The notes under the pieces are model-generated. The model had not been told where the DNA came from and ran no database searches. It saw only the letters and a list, made by a program, of their open reading frames with translations. This document shows, piece after piece, positions 23,933 through 31,738 of a stretch of 45,298 nucleotides of DNA (positions are counted from its first letter, which is position 1; every line of letters begins with the position of its first letter). Made by a program: the position numbers and the translations under genes. This DNA is from WJLY01 sp964399265 (GTDB lineage Bacteria; Joyebacterota; Joyebacteria; Joyebacterales; Joyebacteraceae): contig CAYNQF010000012.1 of NCBI GenBank assembly GCA_964399265.1, forward strand, positions 1-45,298, written 5' to 3'.

Positions 23933-25285
23933 ATGATGAGTCATCCGCGAAGATGGATGACCCCCCTGGTGCTCCTTGCGCTGCTTGCGAGCCTCGTGCT
24001 CTCGGGCGGATGCGGGAAGAACCTGATGGAAGCTGACAACGTGCCGCCGGTCGGGAGCATGATCACCAATCCGCCCGACGGTGCGGCTCTCAACAGCCCG
24101 GTGATCGACGTGCGCGGCCGCGCCGAGGTCGGCGCCACCATTCGCATCCTGGTGAACGGTGAACTCAAGGGTACCGCGGTCTCGTACCCTGCCGCCCAGA
24201 GCGAAGGCGGACTCGGACGGTTCACGGTGGAGAGTGTCGACCTCGGCGAAGAGGGACACAAGGAGATCGTAGGCGTCGTTACCGACCTCTACGGGAACCG
24301 CGCCGAGAAGGACCTCCTCGCCGAAATAGACCTCGACATGCACGCACCGCCGGTGTCGTTCGAAGCGTTCGTCGGCGCCGAGCCCGACACGTTGGACGGT
24401 CACGACGGATGGAGAACGGGACTTCCCGCGGTCACCCTGATAGGTCTGACGGACACGACGGCGTCTCAGACGCGCGTGAGATTCGGGATCAACGAGTTCA
24501 CACCGGACTCGTCGCTGGTGTTCCCCGGGGACCCGGGGGAGCCGGACGCGATGCGCTTCTGGGTACCGATGACAAGTCCTCCTCTCACGATCCTTAACCC
24601 GGACTCCACGGTCGTCTACTACGTCGAGGCGCTCGACCCTGCCGGAAACTCGTCGGCCGAGGCCGTGAAGCTGAGCTGGATTGCGGCGGGCAAGGAGACT
24701 GTGCTCAGTTGGGACGACAGCGATTACGGCAACGTCCAGAACAGAGTGTCGGGACAGGCCGGAATGGCGTTCGCGGTGCTCTTCGACAACACGCCCGCGT
24801 GGGCCAACTTCGTGACTGGCATGCAGGTGTACATCATGAACGACGACATCACGAACCCGGACAACCCGACTGCACCGACCACGAAGCCGTTCACGGCGTA
24901 CGTCTGGAAGACGGACGGAGACTACCCGCTGGAGCACGCCAACGATGGCTACCAGCCATTCGGTATGAATACGTGTCCGGAGGACAGCCTCGTCACGTTC
25001 TACTTCGGGAACGCGATCAACATCACGAACAACGACGATTTTCCGGACAAGAAGTTCTGCGTGGGGTTCGAGTACCTGTACAAGAACAACCCCGTGCTGG
25101 GCGTCGACACGGATGAGCCCAGTGGGCGGAGCTTCCACTGGAACTGGACGGACTGGGAAAGGGCCGAGGGCCACGACTACATCATCCACGCCATCGTCTC
25201 AGACCTGCAGTCGCACGGCGGGGACGCCAGGACGGCGGTCCTCACGCCGAGGATAGTGCGAGTCCCGATGCCCGAGAGGCAGTAA
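23933..25285 (+). CDS. Lipoprotein of unknown function with Ig-like domains
   Basis: A 450-residue envelope protein I do not recognise. The N-terminus is a lipoprotein signal (PLVLLALLASLVLSGGC), with the modified Cys near residue 27. The first third resembles a bacterial Ig-like or Big module (ITNPPDGAALNSPVIDVRGRA). The middle has DPAGNSSAEAVKLSW, another Ig-like edge. The last half, starting WDDSDYGNVQNRVSGQAGMA, looks like a beta-sandwich often found in surface proteins of FCB-type genomes. It has its own promoter after porV and a strong terminator behind it, so it is probably a single-gene unit. A surface or cargo role near the C25-PorV pair is only inference; it has no FlgD-like sorting domain. 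Confidence 0.75.
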   Translation: MMSHPRRWMTPLVLLALLASLVLSGGCGKNLMEADNVPPVGSMITNPPDGAALNSPVIDVRGRAEVGATIRILVNGELKGTAVSYPAAQSEGGLGRFTVESVDLGEEGHKEIVGVVTDLYGNRAEKDLLAEIDLDMHAPPVSFEAFVGAEPDTLDGHDGWRTGLPAVTLIGLTDTTASQTRVRFGINEFTPDSSLVFPGDPGEPDAMRFWVPMTSPPLTILNPDSTVVYYVEALDPAGNSSAEAVKLSWIAAGKETVLSWDDSDYGNVQNRVSGQAGMAFAVLFDNTPAWANFVTGMQVYIMNDDITNPDNPTAPTTKPFTAYVWKTDGDYPLEHANDGYQPFGMNTCPEDSLVTFYFGNAINITNNDDFPDKKFCVGFEYLYKNNPVLGVDTDEPSGRSFHWNWTDWERAEGHDYIIHAIVSDLQSHGGDARTAVLTPRIVRVPMPERQ

Positions 25286-25308
25286 CGGTAACTGACGATT
25301 GACGAAAG

Positions 25309-25342
25309 AGGCCCCGGGGTCGCCCCCGGGGCCTTCTCTTTG
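25309..25342 (+). terminator. Strong terminator between the lipoprotein gene and mltD
   Basis: An 11-bp perfect stem AGGCCCCGGGG (25309-25319) with CCCCGGGGCCT (25324-25334), TCGC loop, followed by TCTCTTT. It lies between convergent genes; the A-rich left flank (GACGAAAG) may let it serve both strands. Confidence 0.88.
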
Positions 25343-25397
25343 TGCCATCACCTGGAGACATCGCGGCCCGTCCAGCGGGGCCCCTGCGGCTCCCGGC

Positions 25398-26945
25398 TCA
25401 CATGTTCTTGATGGTGATCGCGTCCCCAGGGTAGATTCGCGAGTTCCAGCCGAGCCCGTTCCACTTGAGGACGTCGGCCGTGCGCTTACCGTAGCGCCTC
25501 GCGATCGAGGAGACCGTATCGCCGCGCGCGACCCGATGGATGATCGTGCCGCCGGCGGCGTAGCGATCGTCGTCGGCCCCGGGCCCGATCGGGATTACGA
25601 TGTGGTCGCCCGCCCGGATGCGGTTGGGATTGCGGATGCTGTTCACCTGCAGGATCGCCTTGACGCTCGTCCCGTACGCGGCCGCGATAGCAGAGAGGTT
25701 CTCGCCGCGGGCGATCTTGTGCCTGCGCCACGACACGCGCTCGCTCTCGGGGACGCTCGCCAGCGCCGACAGACAGTGCCGTCCGGTCCCCGGAGGCACG
25801 TTCACCGTCACGGGGCCGTCGGACGGGGGAGTGCACCAGCGCCTGAGCGCCGGGTTCAGATGCCGAAGTTCATCCTCGCTGACGCCGACCGCTTCCGCGA
25901 TGAACGTAAGGTCGGTGGCGTCGCACACCTCGACCGTCTCCTGCTCCAGCGGCTTCTCGGGTTCCCAGTCCTCGAAACCGTAGGTCTCCGGGTCCGAGCC
26001 GATGATCACGGCGGCCATGAACTTCGGCACGAAGTTCTCGGTCTCGCGCGGGAGGTCCAGGCACCAGTAGTCTTCGCACGACGGCCGCCTGCTCTGCGCG
26101 CGAGCCACACGGCCCTCGCCGGCATTGTACCCCGCCAGCGCCAGCTCCCAGCTCCCGAACATCTCGTACAGGTCGCCCAGATACCCGCACGCGGCCCGCG
26201 TCGCCTTGATCGGGTCCCTGCGCTCGTCGACCCACCAGTCGACCCTCAGTCCGTACATCCGTGCCCGGCTCGATATGAACTGCCACATACCCGCGGCGTG
26301 CGCCCTGGAGTAAGCGTTGGGGTTCAGCCCGCTCTCGATCATGGACAGGTAGAACAACTCGGAAGGAAGCCCCGCGGAAGACAGCTCGCTCTCGATCATC
26401 GGCCGGTAACGGCCGGTCCGGCGGAGCCAGCGGGTCATCTCCTTGCGGCCCTTGCCCGTGAAGTAGTCGATCCACTTCTGCACGCGGTCGTTCTGTACGA
26501 TCTCGATGCCGGGAACCTCTCCCGACTCGACGGCTTCGCTCACGGCCTGTCTGGCCATGGCGATCTCCGCCTCGACCTCAGCCGCGTCGGCGGCGTCGGT
26601 CTCCACGGCGTTGCCGGGAGCGGCCTTCAGGAAGTAGGCGATACGGGACTGCAGAGAGTCCCTCTGCTGGCGAAGGTCGTCGGTGTGCGGTGTCGTCGAC
26701 GACAGGCAGACCAGCGCGCGCTCAAGGAGCGGGACCGCCTCGTCCCACTCGTCACACACGTAGTGGGAAAGGGCCTGGCGGTACTGCGTCTCCGCGAACT
26801 CGAGCGAGTCCACCACGGCGCTGTACGCCGACCCCGCGGGCTCGACGCACGTCTCCGGGGCACCCGCCGAGGGTACACCGGTCCCGGCGCAACCGAACGC
26901 GAGCGCCGAGAGAAACAGCAGAGATGCAACCAGTGCTCGATTCAC
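25398..26945 (-). CDS. mltD: Lytic transglycosylase, MltD-like, with two LysM domains
   Basis: Cleaves peptidoglycan glycan strands from the outer membrane. A GTG start at 26945 gives a lipoprotein-like signal (NRALVASLLFLSALAFGC); the frame is open upstream but that part overlaps the divergent gene and is not coding. An N-terminal helical, TPR-like region precedes the SLT domain with the catalytic Glu in SMIESGLNPNAYS and the usual AAGMWQF and LALAGYNAGEG motifs. Two LysM modules close the protein (RGENLSAIAAAYGTSV and RGDTVSSIARRYGKRT). At 515 residues it has MltD-like layout. The lipobox (AFGC) is imperfect, so soluble periplasmic location is possible. Confidence 0.9.
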   Translation of the reverse strand: MNRALVASLLFLSALAFGCAGTGVPSAGAPETCVEPAGSAYSAVVDSLEFAETQYRQALSHYVCDEWDEAVPLLERALVCLSSTTPHTDDLRQQRDSLQSRIAYFLKAAPGNAVETDAADAAEVEAEIAMARQAVSEAVESGEVPGIEIVQNDRVQKWIDYFTGKGRKEMTRWLRRTGRYRPMIESELSSAGLPSELFYLSMIESGLNPNAYSRAHAAGMWQFISSRARMYGLRVDWWVDERRDPIKATRAACGYLGDLYEMFGSWELALAGYNAGEGRVARAQSRRPSCEDYWCLDLPRETENFVPKFMAAVIIGSDPETYGFEDWEPEKPLEQETVEVCDATDLTFIAEAVGVSEDELRHLNPALRRWCTPPSDGPVTVNVPPGTGRHCLSALASVPESERVSWRRHKIARGENLSAIAAAYGTSVKAILQVNSIRNPNRIRAGDHIVIPIGPGADDDRYAAGGTIIHRVARGDTVSSIARRYGKRTADVLKWNGLGWNSRIYPGDAITIKNM

Positions 26946-27015
26946 GATGCGGTAGAATATCCTCAGTGGGGTCCCCGACGCAAGCGAAAACCACGCTCGG
27001 GGAGAGGTCCCGGGA

Positions 27016-27044
27016 TTGACTAATTCTTGACTATCGAGTATTAT
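27016..27044 (+). promoter_or_regulatory. Near-consensus promoter of the diguanylate cyclase gene
   Basis: TTGACT at 27016-27021, 17-base spacer, TATTAT at 27039-27044. A second TTGACT starts at 27027 on the same strand. It lies in the 132-base gap between divergent mltD and the cyclase. Confidence 0.8.
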
Positions 27045-27077
27045 CGGTGTTGAAAGAATCGTGCCTGCCCGACTTCC

Positions 27078-28565
27078 ATGACAGAGTTGACGGCCATGCA
27101 ACAGAGACAGGCTACAAGGCGCAGGACGAAGATATCGTCCCTCGAGCTGCTCAGGCGTCTCATCCCGGTTGACCGTCTGGATGCCGTAAGCCGCGAGGAG
27201 TACGTGCGCCTCCTGTCCCTGGACGGGGAAGAGGAGCGCCTCCAGGGCGCCACATCGCTCCTCGAGCGGCTCTGCGAGCTGGGCTACCTCCGCCGGCTCG
27301 CGAGCACGGAGGCGAACGGCTCCTACCGTGTTACTTACAGGGACCTGTCCACTCTCGACACGATAAGCATAACGCTGCCGTCCGCCCCAGCCGCGAAGCC
27401 GGACGAGGCCGCGGGGGGCGAGCGCTCGCGGGCTCCCGCGGTCGACCGTGAGGCGGAGGAGGCCGTCGAGGCGAGAACGCGCGGAGCGCGCCCCGCCGGC
27501 AGTGCGGAGCGGGAGGGCGCGCAGGACGCACGCGCCCCGGCCGACATCCGCGTCCGCGGTCTCCTTCCGATGACGATACTCGAGGCCGTTGCCGCATCCA
27601 GCAGACGGATCGACCTTGCGAGCGCTATGGGCCATCTGTATGATCTCCTCGTCGACTCGATCGGGTGCGACCGGCTCGCGATCTTCATGTCAAGCGGTCT
27701 GTCAGGTTCGCCCGCGGGGCGCCTCTCCGAGCTGGAGGAGGTGTTCCGCTGGTCGGAACGTGAGCTGGTCTCTCCGTCCGAGCTGAGATCGAGGGTCGAG
27801 GAGACCGGGGAGGTCGTACTCGTGCCGGACCTGTCGGCGCCCGGCCAGTACAGGCGCCGCTTCGGCAGCGAGGCGGCGGGGTCGCTCATCGTGGCGCCGC
27901 TCAGAGCGGAGGCCTACGTCTACGGAGTCCTCGAGCTGTGGTCGAAGCGCCCGCACGCATACACGTCGGACGACGTGGCGGTCGTCGACTTCGTTGCCGA
28001 GTTCATGGGCGGCCTCATCAAGAGGAGGCTCGAGGTCGAGGAGCTGATCTTCGTCGACCACACGAGCCAGATCCACAACAGGCGCTACTTCGACGAACAG
28101 CTCGCGAGGGAAGTTGAGCGCTGCAAACGGACAGGCAACGCCATGGCTCTCCTGATCGGCGACCTGGACGACTTCAAGGCGATCAACGACACGCTCGGGC
28201 ACGCGGCCGGGGACAGCGTGCTCAGGCAGGTCGGGAGGATCCTGAGCGAGAACGCGAGGCAGCTGGACATCGTGGCCAGGATCGGGGGAGAGGAGTTCGG
28301 CGTCATACTCCCCAACGTCGAGCGCGACACGGCGCTCGCAGTGGCCGAGCGAATGAGAAGCACCATATCCAGGCATCGGTTCGTGACCGGCGTCAAGGAC
28401 ACTCCCGCTTGTTCGGTGACCATCAGCATGGGCGGAGCCCTCTATCCGCTCGACGCCAAGTCGCGCACGGACCTCGTCGACAAGGCCGACCGCATAGCCC
28501 TGTACGAGGCTAAGCGGCGGGGCAAGAACCGGGTCATCTTCTGGCTGGACATGCAATCGAACTGA
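27078..28565 (+). CDS. GAF-GGDEF diguanylate cyclase with an unknown N-terminal domain
   Basis: Predicted to make cyclic di-GMP from two GTP. The C-terminal GGDEF domain (about residues 325-490) has an intact active site GGEEF near 403. An inhibitory I-site, RQLD, lies five residues before it, so product feedback is expected. The middle (about 175-320) is a GAF domain for small-molecule sensing. The first 85 residues (LLRRLIPVDRLDAVSREEYVRLL-like) form a helical, possibly winged-helix segment I cannot assign, joined by an Ala/Arg/Glu-rich linker. No membrane segment is seen, so it is cytosolic. The start is ATG 27078; ATG 27096 is also possible. Stop overlaps the next gene (CTGA). Confidence 0.9.
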   Translation: MTELTAMQQRQATRRRTKISSLELLRRLIPVDRLDAVSREEYVRLLSLDGEEERLQGATSLLERLCELGYLRRLASTEANGSYRVTYRDLSTLDTISITLPSAPAAKPDEAAGGERSRAPAVDREAEEAVEARTRGARPAGSAEREGAQDARAPADIRVRGLLPMTILEAVAASSRRIDLASAMGHLYDLLVDSIGCDRLAIFMSSGLSGSPAGRLSELEEVFRWSERELVSPSELRSRVEETGEVVLVPDLSAPGQYRRRFGSEAAGSLIVAPLRAEAYVYGVLELWSKRPHAYTSDDVAVVDFVAEFMGGLIKRRLEVEELIFVDHTSQIHNRRYFDEQLAREVERCKRTGNAMALLIGDLDDFKAINDTLGHAAGDSVLRQVGRILSENARQLDIVARIGGEEFGVILPNVERDTALAVAERMRSTISRHRFVTGVKDTPACSVTISMGGALYPLDAKSRTDLVDKADRIALYEAKRRGKNRVIFWLDMQSN

Positions 28566-29326
28566 AGCGCGCTGACACGCTGGCAGAGGCGCTCGCCGTC
28601 GAGCGAGGCTCGGTCGTCGCGTTCGTCGGGGCCGGCGGCAAGACGTCGGCCATCGTCCGGCTGTCCGACGAGCTCTCGGGACTCGGCTGGAGCGTCCTCG
28701 TGACGACCACGACGCACGTGGGACGATCGATCGCGGACAGGATGCCCGTCTTCGCGACGTGCGGGGGGCACGTGATCGGACAGCTTCGCGGCGTCCTCGA
28801 GGGCGGGGGAAGAGCGTTCCTGGCCTCGTCCGAAGGCGGCGACGGCAAGTTCGAGGGACCGGACCCGCGCTCGCTCGACGCACTCCTGGCAGAGCTGGCT
28901 CCCGACGTCGTTCTCGTAGAGGCCGACGGATCACGCCAGCGGCCCATCAAGGCGCCCGCGGAGCACGAGCCGGTGCTTCCACACGGCGTGGCCCACGTCA
29001 TAGCCGTCGCTGGACTCGACGCCATAGGACGGAGAATCGACTCGGACGCGGTGCACAGGCCTGAACTCGTCGCCGCGATCCACCGTTCCGATACCGTTAC
29101 GCCGGACCTGGTCGCGGCGGTCTTGACCTCGCCCCACGGAGCCATGAAATCGGTGCCGCCGCGCACTCGCGTCACCCCTCTCCTGAACAAGTCGCGCGGC
29201 GTCTCGCACGAAGTGATAGAGCGGGTGGTGGCCGCGGTGCTTCGGTCAGGGGACCGCAGGATCGTCCGCGTCGCCGTGACGGACATCCAAGGAGCGGACT
29301 TCGCGTTCGCCACGGCCCTCTGTTGA
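28562..29326 (+). CDS. yqeC: YqeC-family selenium cofactor biosynthesis protein
   Basis: Putative NTPase of the YqeC family, linked by gene neighbourhood in other genomes to selenium-dependent molybdenum hydroxylases. The P-loop VVAFVGAGGKTSAIV is near residue 22 and the VLVEADGSRQRPIKAP motif near 115. Any ATG, GTG or TTG start (such as 28700) would delete the P-loop. In the open frame only CTG 28562 fits; it overlaps the upstream TGA stop as CTGA, mimicking the usual ATGA coupling. A CTG start is therefore inferred. No hydroxylase or other selenium genes are in this window. Function by family is itself provisional. Confidence 0.82.
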   Translation: MKRADTLAEALAVERGSVVAFVGAGGKTSAIVRLSDELSGLGWSVLVTTTTHVGRSIADRMPVFATCGGHVIGQLRGVLEGGGRAFLASSEGGDGKFEGPDPRSLDALLAELAPDVVLVEADGSRQRPIKAPAEHEPVLPHGVAHVIAVAGLDAIGRRIDSDAVHRPELVAAIHRSDTVTPDLVAAVLTSPHGAMKSVPPRTRVTPLLNKSRGVSHEVIERVVAAVLRSGDRRIVRVAVTDIQGADFAFATALC

Positions 29327-29387
29327 CAGAGCGCCGCTTTTGGTTCATCCTGACCATGTCATGGAATGCCACTTGCTCGGACCTCGT

Positions 29388-29416
29388 TTGCTCACGGGCG
29401 AACTGGACGCTGTAAC
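29388..29416 (+). promoter_or_regulatory. Candidate promoter of the Lrp-like gene
   Basis: TTGCTC at 29388-29393, 17-base spacer, TGTAAC at 29411-29416, 25 bases before the TTG start. An alternative is TTGACA 29323-29328 with CATCCT 29346-29351, overlapping the yqeC stop. Either could drive the two small genes that follow. Confidence 0.45.
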
Positions 29417-29441
29417 ACTCCAGAGAACGGAGGGGACAGAA

Positions 29442-29684
29442 TTGGCAAGAGCATATGTCAAGGTCAACGTGGCGGCGGGCAAGGAGAGGGTGGTGAAGGA
29501 GGCGCTCCTTCGTCGTGAAGAGGTGTGTACCGCAGATATCACAAGCGGAGACCAGGACATCATCGCTCTCGTCGAGGCCGCGAGCTTCGACGAGCTATTG
29601 GATCTCACACTCAATCAGCTTCGGACGATCGAGGGCGTGACGGGCACCGTCACGAATCTCATCGTCGACAAGGACGACGAGTAG
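29442..29684 (+). CDS. Stand-alone Lrp/AsnC ligand-binding (RAM) domain protein
   Basis: An 80-residue protein equal to the C-terminal effector-binding domain of Lrp/AsnC regulators, without a DNA-binding helix-turn-helix. Sequence ARAYVKVNVAAGKERVVKEA starts strand and helix one; the middle (TSGDQDIIALVEA) and end (IEGVTGTVTNLIV) match the alpha-beta sandwich. TTG 29442 follows AGGGG by six bases and starts exactly at the domain. Such proteins form rings and bind amino acids or similar ligands; the ligand here is unknown. The thiamine-binding-type gene follows after 35 bases, so an operon is likely. Confidence 0.85.
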   Translation: MARAYVKVNVAAGKERVVKEALLRREEVCTADITSGDQDIIALVEAASFDELLDLTLNQLRTIEGVTGTVTNLIVDKDDE

Positions 29685-29719
29685 ATGGGACGGGACTCCG
29701 CAAGAGGGGGGACCTCAGG

Positions 29720-30022
29720 ATGGCCGTTGTTCAGGTAAGCGTCGTGCCGGTGGGCACTGCAAGCCCGAGCATCAGTGAGCACGTGGCCCACTGTCTGGAT
29801 GTTCTTGACGGGTCAGGACTCGAGTACAGACTCACGCCGATGGGCACCGTGATACAGGGAGAGCTGCGCGATATCCTGAACGCGATCGCCGACATGCACG
29901 AGCAGACCTTCGGCGAGAGTGTGGTGCGCGTGCTGACAACGATCATCGTGGACGACAGGAAGGACAAACCTCTGTCGATGTCGGGCAAGCTGGAGGCGGT
30001 CAAGAAGCGACGCGGCCGCTAG
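29720..30022 (+). CDS. MTH1187-family thiamine-binding-type protein
   Basis: A 100-residue protein of the MTH1187/YkoF-like family (old DUF77), some members of which bind thiamine or related ligands. AVVQVSVVPVGTASPSISEH is the typical beginning, YRLTPMGTVIQG the middle signature, and TIIVDDRKDKP the end. ATG 29720 is preceded by a G-rich stretch (AGAGGGGGG) 13 bases upstream. It is the second small ligand-binding ferredoxin-like-fold gene in a row, but no thiamine transport or synthesis gene is near, so the ligand is open. Its stop codon lies in the loop of a GC-rich hairpin. Confidence 0.85.
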   Translation: MAVVQVSVVPVGTASPSISEHVAHCLDVLDGSGLEYRLTPMGTVIQGELRDILNAIADMHEQTFGESVVRVLTTIIVDDRKDKPLSMSGKLEAVKKRRGR

Positions 30023-30032
30023 GGCGGCCGCG
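30011..30032 (+). terminator. GC-rich hairpin enclosing a stop codon
   Basis: Stem CGCGGCCGC (30011-30019) with GCGGCCGCG (30024-30032) and loop TAGG that holds the stop codon of the preceding gene. No T tract follows, so termination is probable but not sure. Confidence 0.5.
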
Positions 30033-30078
30033 TTCGAAGCGCTGTGGGGCGCCGGTAAGCCCGTCCGGACGGTCCCAA

Positions 30079-30264
30079 CTACTCGAGTTCAGGCAGATTG
30101 TCGAGTTCGGCCCTGCGGTCCGTTCTCTCTCCGACGAACAGCGCCACGGCGGCGCCCAGGATGGCAAGGTCGGCCGCCAGGAGAATGAAGGGGATACTGA
30201 GGCAGAAGCTGGTGGCCATGACCACCGGAATGGCGACTCCCAGTGTCTTCGCTGTCCAGCTCAT
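30079..30264 (-). CDS. Small two-helix membrane protein of unknown function
   Basis: A 61-residue protein starting at ATG 30264 directly after GGAGGAG (30266-30273, minus strand). Two hydrophobic segments are joined by an Ala-Asp turn (LGVAIPVVMATSFCLSIPFI, then DLAILGAAVALFVG), followed by a charged tail (ERTDRRAELDNLPELE). I recognise no family. A strong promoter stands about 80 bases upstream on the same strand, so it is probably a real, separately expressed gene. It is divergent from the SpoIIE phosphatase gene. A longer in-frame start at 30339 lacks a ribosome site. Confidence 0.65.
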   Translation of the reverse strand: MSWTAKTLGVAIPVVMATSFCLSIPFILLAADLAILGAAVALFVGERTDRRAELDNLPELE

Positions 30265-30343
30265 GTTCTCCTCCTGGTGAAGCCTTCTCCGGCAGTGCGC
30301 GACCCCTGGGGAGCGATGCGGGTCCTTCTCTGCCCACAATTCC

Positions 30344-30372
30344 AGCCTAACACAGGCTAGCTAAATTGTCAA
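30344..30372 (-). promoter_or_regulatory. Promoter of the small membrane protein gene
   Basis: On the minus strand: TTGACA (30372-30367), 17-base spacer, TAGGCT (30349-30344). It sits 10 bases from the start codon of the divergent SpoIIE gene, so the two genes may influence each other. Confidence 0.7.
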
Positions 30373-30381
30373 GAGCATCCC

Positions 30382-31662
30382 ATGAATCCCCTTCACAAGG
30401 GCGCTTCCGAATCCGCCCTCCACATCGAGCACGAGGCGCTTCTCGAGGCCGTGGCAGTCATCGCCTCGACCCTGCAGGTCGACACGGTGCTGCAGCGGCT
30501 GCTGCACCTCACACACAGGATGCTCGGTTTCGAGTACTGCACGATCCTCCTTATCGCGGAGGACGGCCAACGGCTGCATGTGGGTGCGAGGTACGGATAC
30601 CCCGACAGCATCGTGCAGGAACTCGAACTCAGCGTAGGCCGCGGCCTGACGGGCCGCGTCGCGGAGACGGGACGTCCCATCATCGTCCCGGACGTGACCA
30701 AGGAGGAACGCTACCTGGCCGGGCTCCGGGGCGCGCGCTCGGAACTTGTGGTGCCGCTCAAGTTCGGCGACCAGGTCATCGGGGTGTTCGACGTACAGAG
30801 CCCGTCGGTCGACGCCTTCGGCCTCGCGGAGCAGGAGATACTGTCGGTCCTGGCCAGCATCGCGAGCGTCGCGATAGTCAACGCGAGGAACCACGCGGCC
30901 TCTCTCAGGAGCAGGGACGAGGCTTCCAGGAGACGAGCCCTCGAGAGGCAGCTGAGCTTCGCCAGGACCGTGCAGGAGCACCTCCTCCCGCGCAGGGACC
31001 CCGAGATGGCCGGCTTCGACATCGCCGGCGTGAATCTGCCCGGGGAGACGCTGAGCGGCGACTACTTCGACTACATCGAACTGCCGAAGGGCAGCATCGG
31101 CGTTGCCGTGGCGGACGTCTCAGGAGAAGGTGTGCCGGCGGCCCTGCTCGCCGCGTCCCTTCAGGGCATGGTGCGCGCCCACATAGAGAACGTCTATTCG
31201 ATCTCGAGCATATTCGAGCGCGCCAACAAGTCGCTCCTGGCGTCCAGCGCGCCAGAGGACTTCGCGACGCTCTTCTACTGCGTCCTCGAGAGCTCCGGCA
31301 CACTCACGTACGTGAACGCGGGGCACAACCCTCCGCTCGTGATGCGTGAGGACGGCTCCGTCGAGAGGCTCTCACAGGGGGGGACGGTGCTCGGCATGTT
31401 CCCCGACCAGCGCTACCCGCACGGCAGGACGGAGCTTCGACCCGGGGAATACTTGATCGCCTACACCGACGGGCTGACCGAAGCCCTCCACGAGGATGAG
31501 CAGTTCGGAGAGGCCCGCGTCATCGAGACCGCCCGCAGGGTCCAGGGAGTGCCCGCCAGGATCATGGCCTCGCTGCTCGTCACCGAGGCAGACGCCTTCT
31601 CGGGACCGGGCACGGCCCCGGACGACATGACCGTTGTCGTCGTGAGGCGCCACCAGGACTGA
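30382..31662 (+). CDS. GAF-domain SpoIIE-type protein serine phosphatase
   Basis: Predicted PP2C-like phosphatase of the RsbU/SpoIIE group, which removes phosphate from anti-anti-sigma factors in partner-switching pathways. The N-terminal GAF domain spans about residues 20-170, followed by a coiled-coil linker (SRDEASRRRALERQLSFA). The phosphatase domain (about 215-426) keeps the metal aspartates: VADVSGEG, AYTDGLTEA and PDDMTVVVV; GHNPP is also present. No anti-sigma kinase or STAS partner lies beside it, so its target is elsewhere. ATG 30382 was chosen; no clear Shine-Dalgarno sequence is seen. Confidence 0.9.
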   Translation: MNPLHKGASESALHIEHEALLEAVAVIASTLQVDTVLQRLLHLTHRMLGFEYCTILLIAEDGQRLHVGARYGYPDSIVQELELSVGRGLTGRVAETGRPIIVPDVTKEERYLAGLRGARSELVVPLKFGDQVIGVFDVQSPSVDAFGLAEQEILSVLASIASVAIVNARNHAASLRSRDEASRRRALERQLSFARTVQEHLLPRRDPEMAGFDIAGVNLPGETLSGDYFDYIELPKGSIGVAVADVSGEGVPAALLAASLQGMVRAHIENVYSISSIFERANKSLLASSAPEDFATLFYCVLESSGTLTYVNAGHNPPLVMREDGSVERLSQGGTVLGMFPDQRYPHGRTELRPGEYLIAYTDGLTEALHEDEQFGEARVIETARRVQGVPARIMASLLVTEADAFSGPGTAPDDMTVVVVRRHQD

Positions 31663-31738
31663 AGCGCGAACGGCACGCCTCCTGCTCCGCCGTCGCACGG
31701 CACCCCGTACACCGACGCACCCCAGAGGCCACCGGACA

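Noticed and set aside
25299..27023. Long plus-strand open frame opposite mltD
   Set aside because: Antisense shadow; no recognisable domain, while the minus strand encodes SLT and LysM domains.
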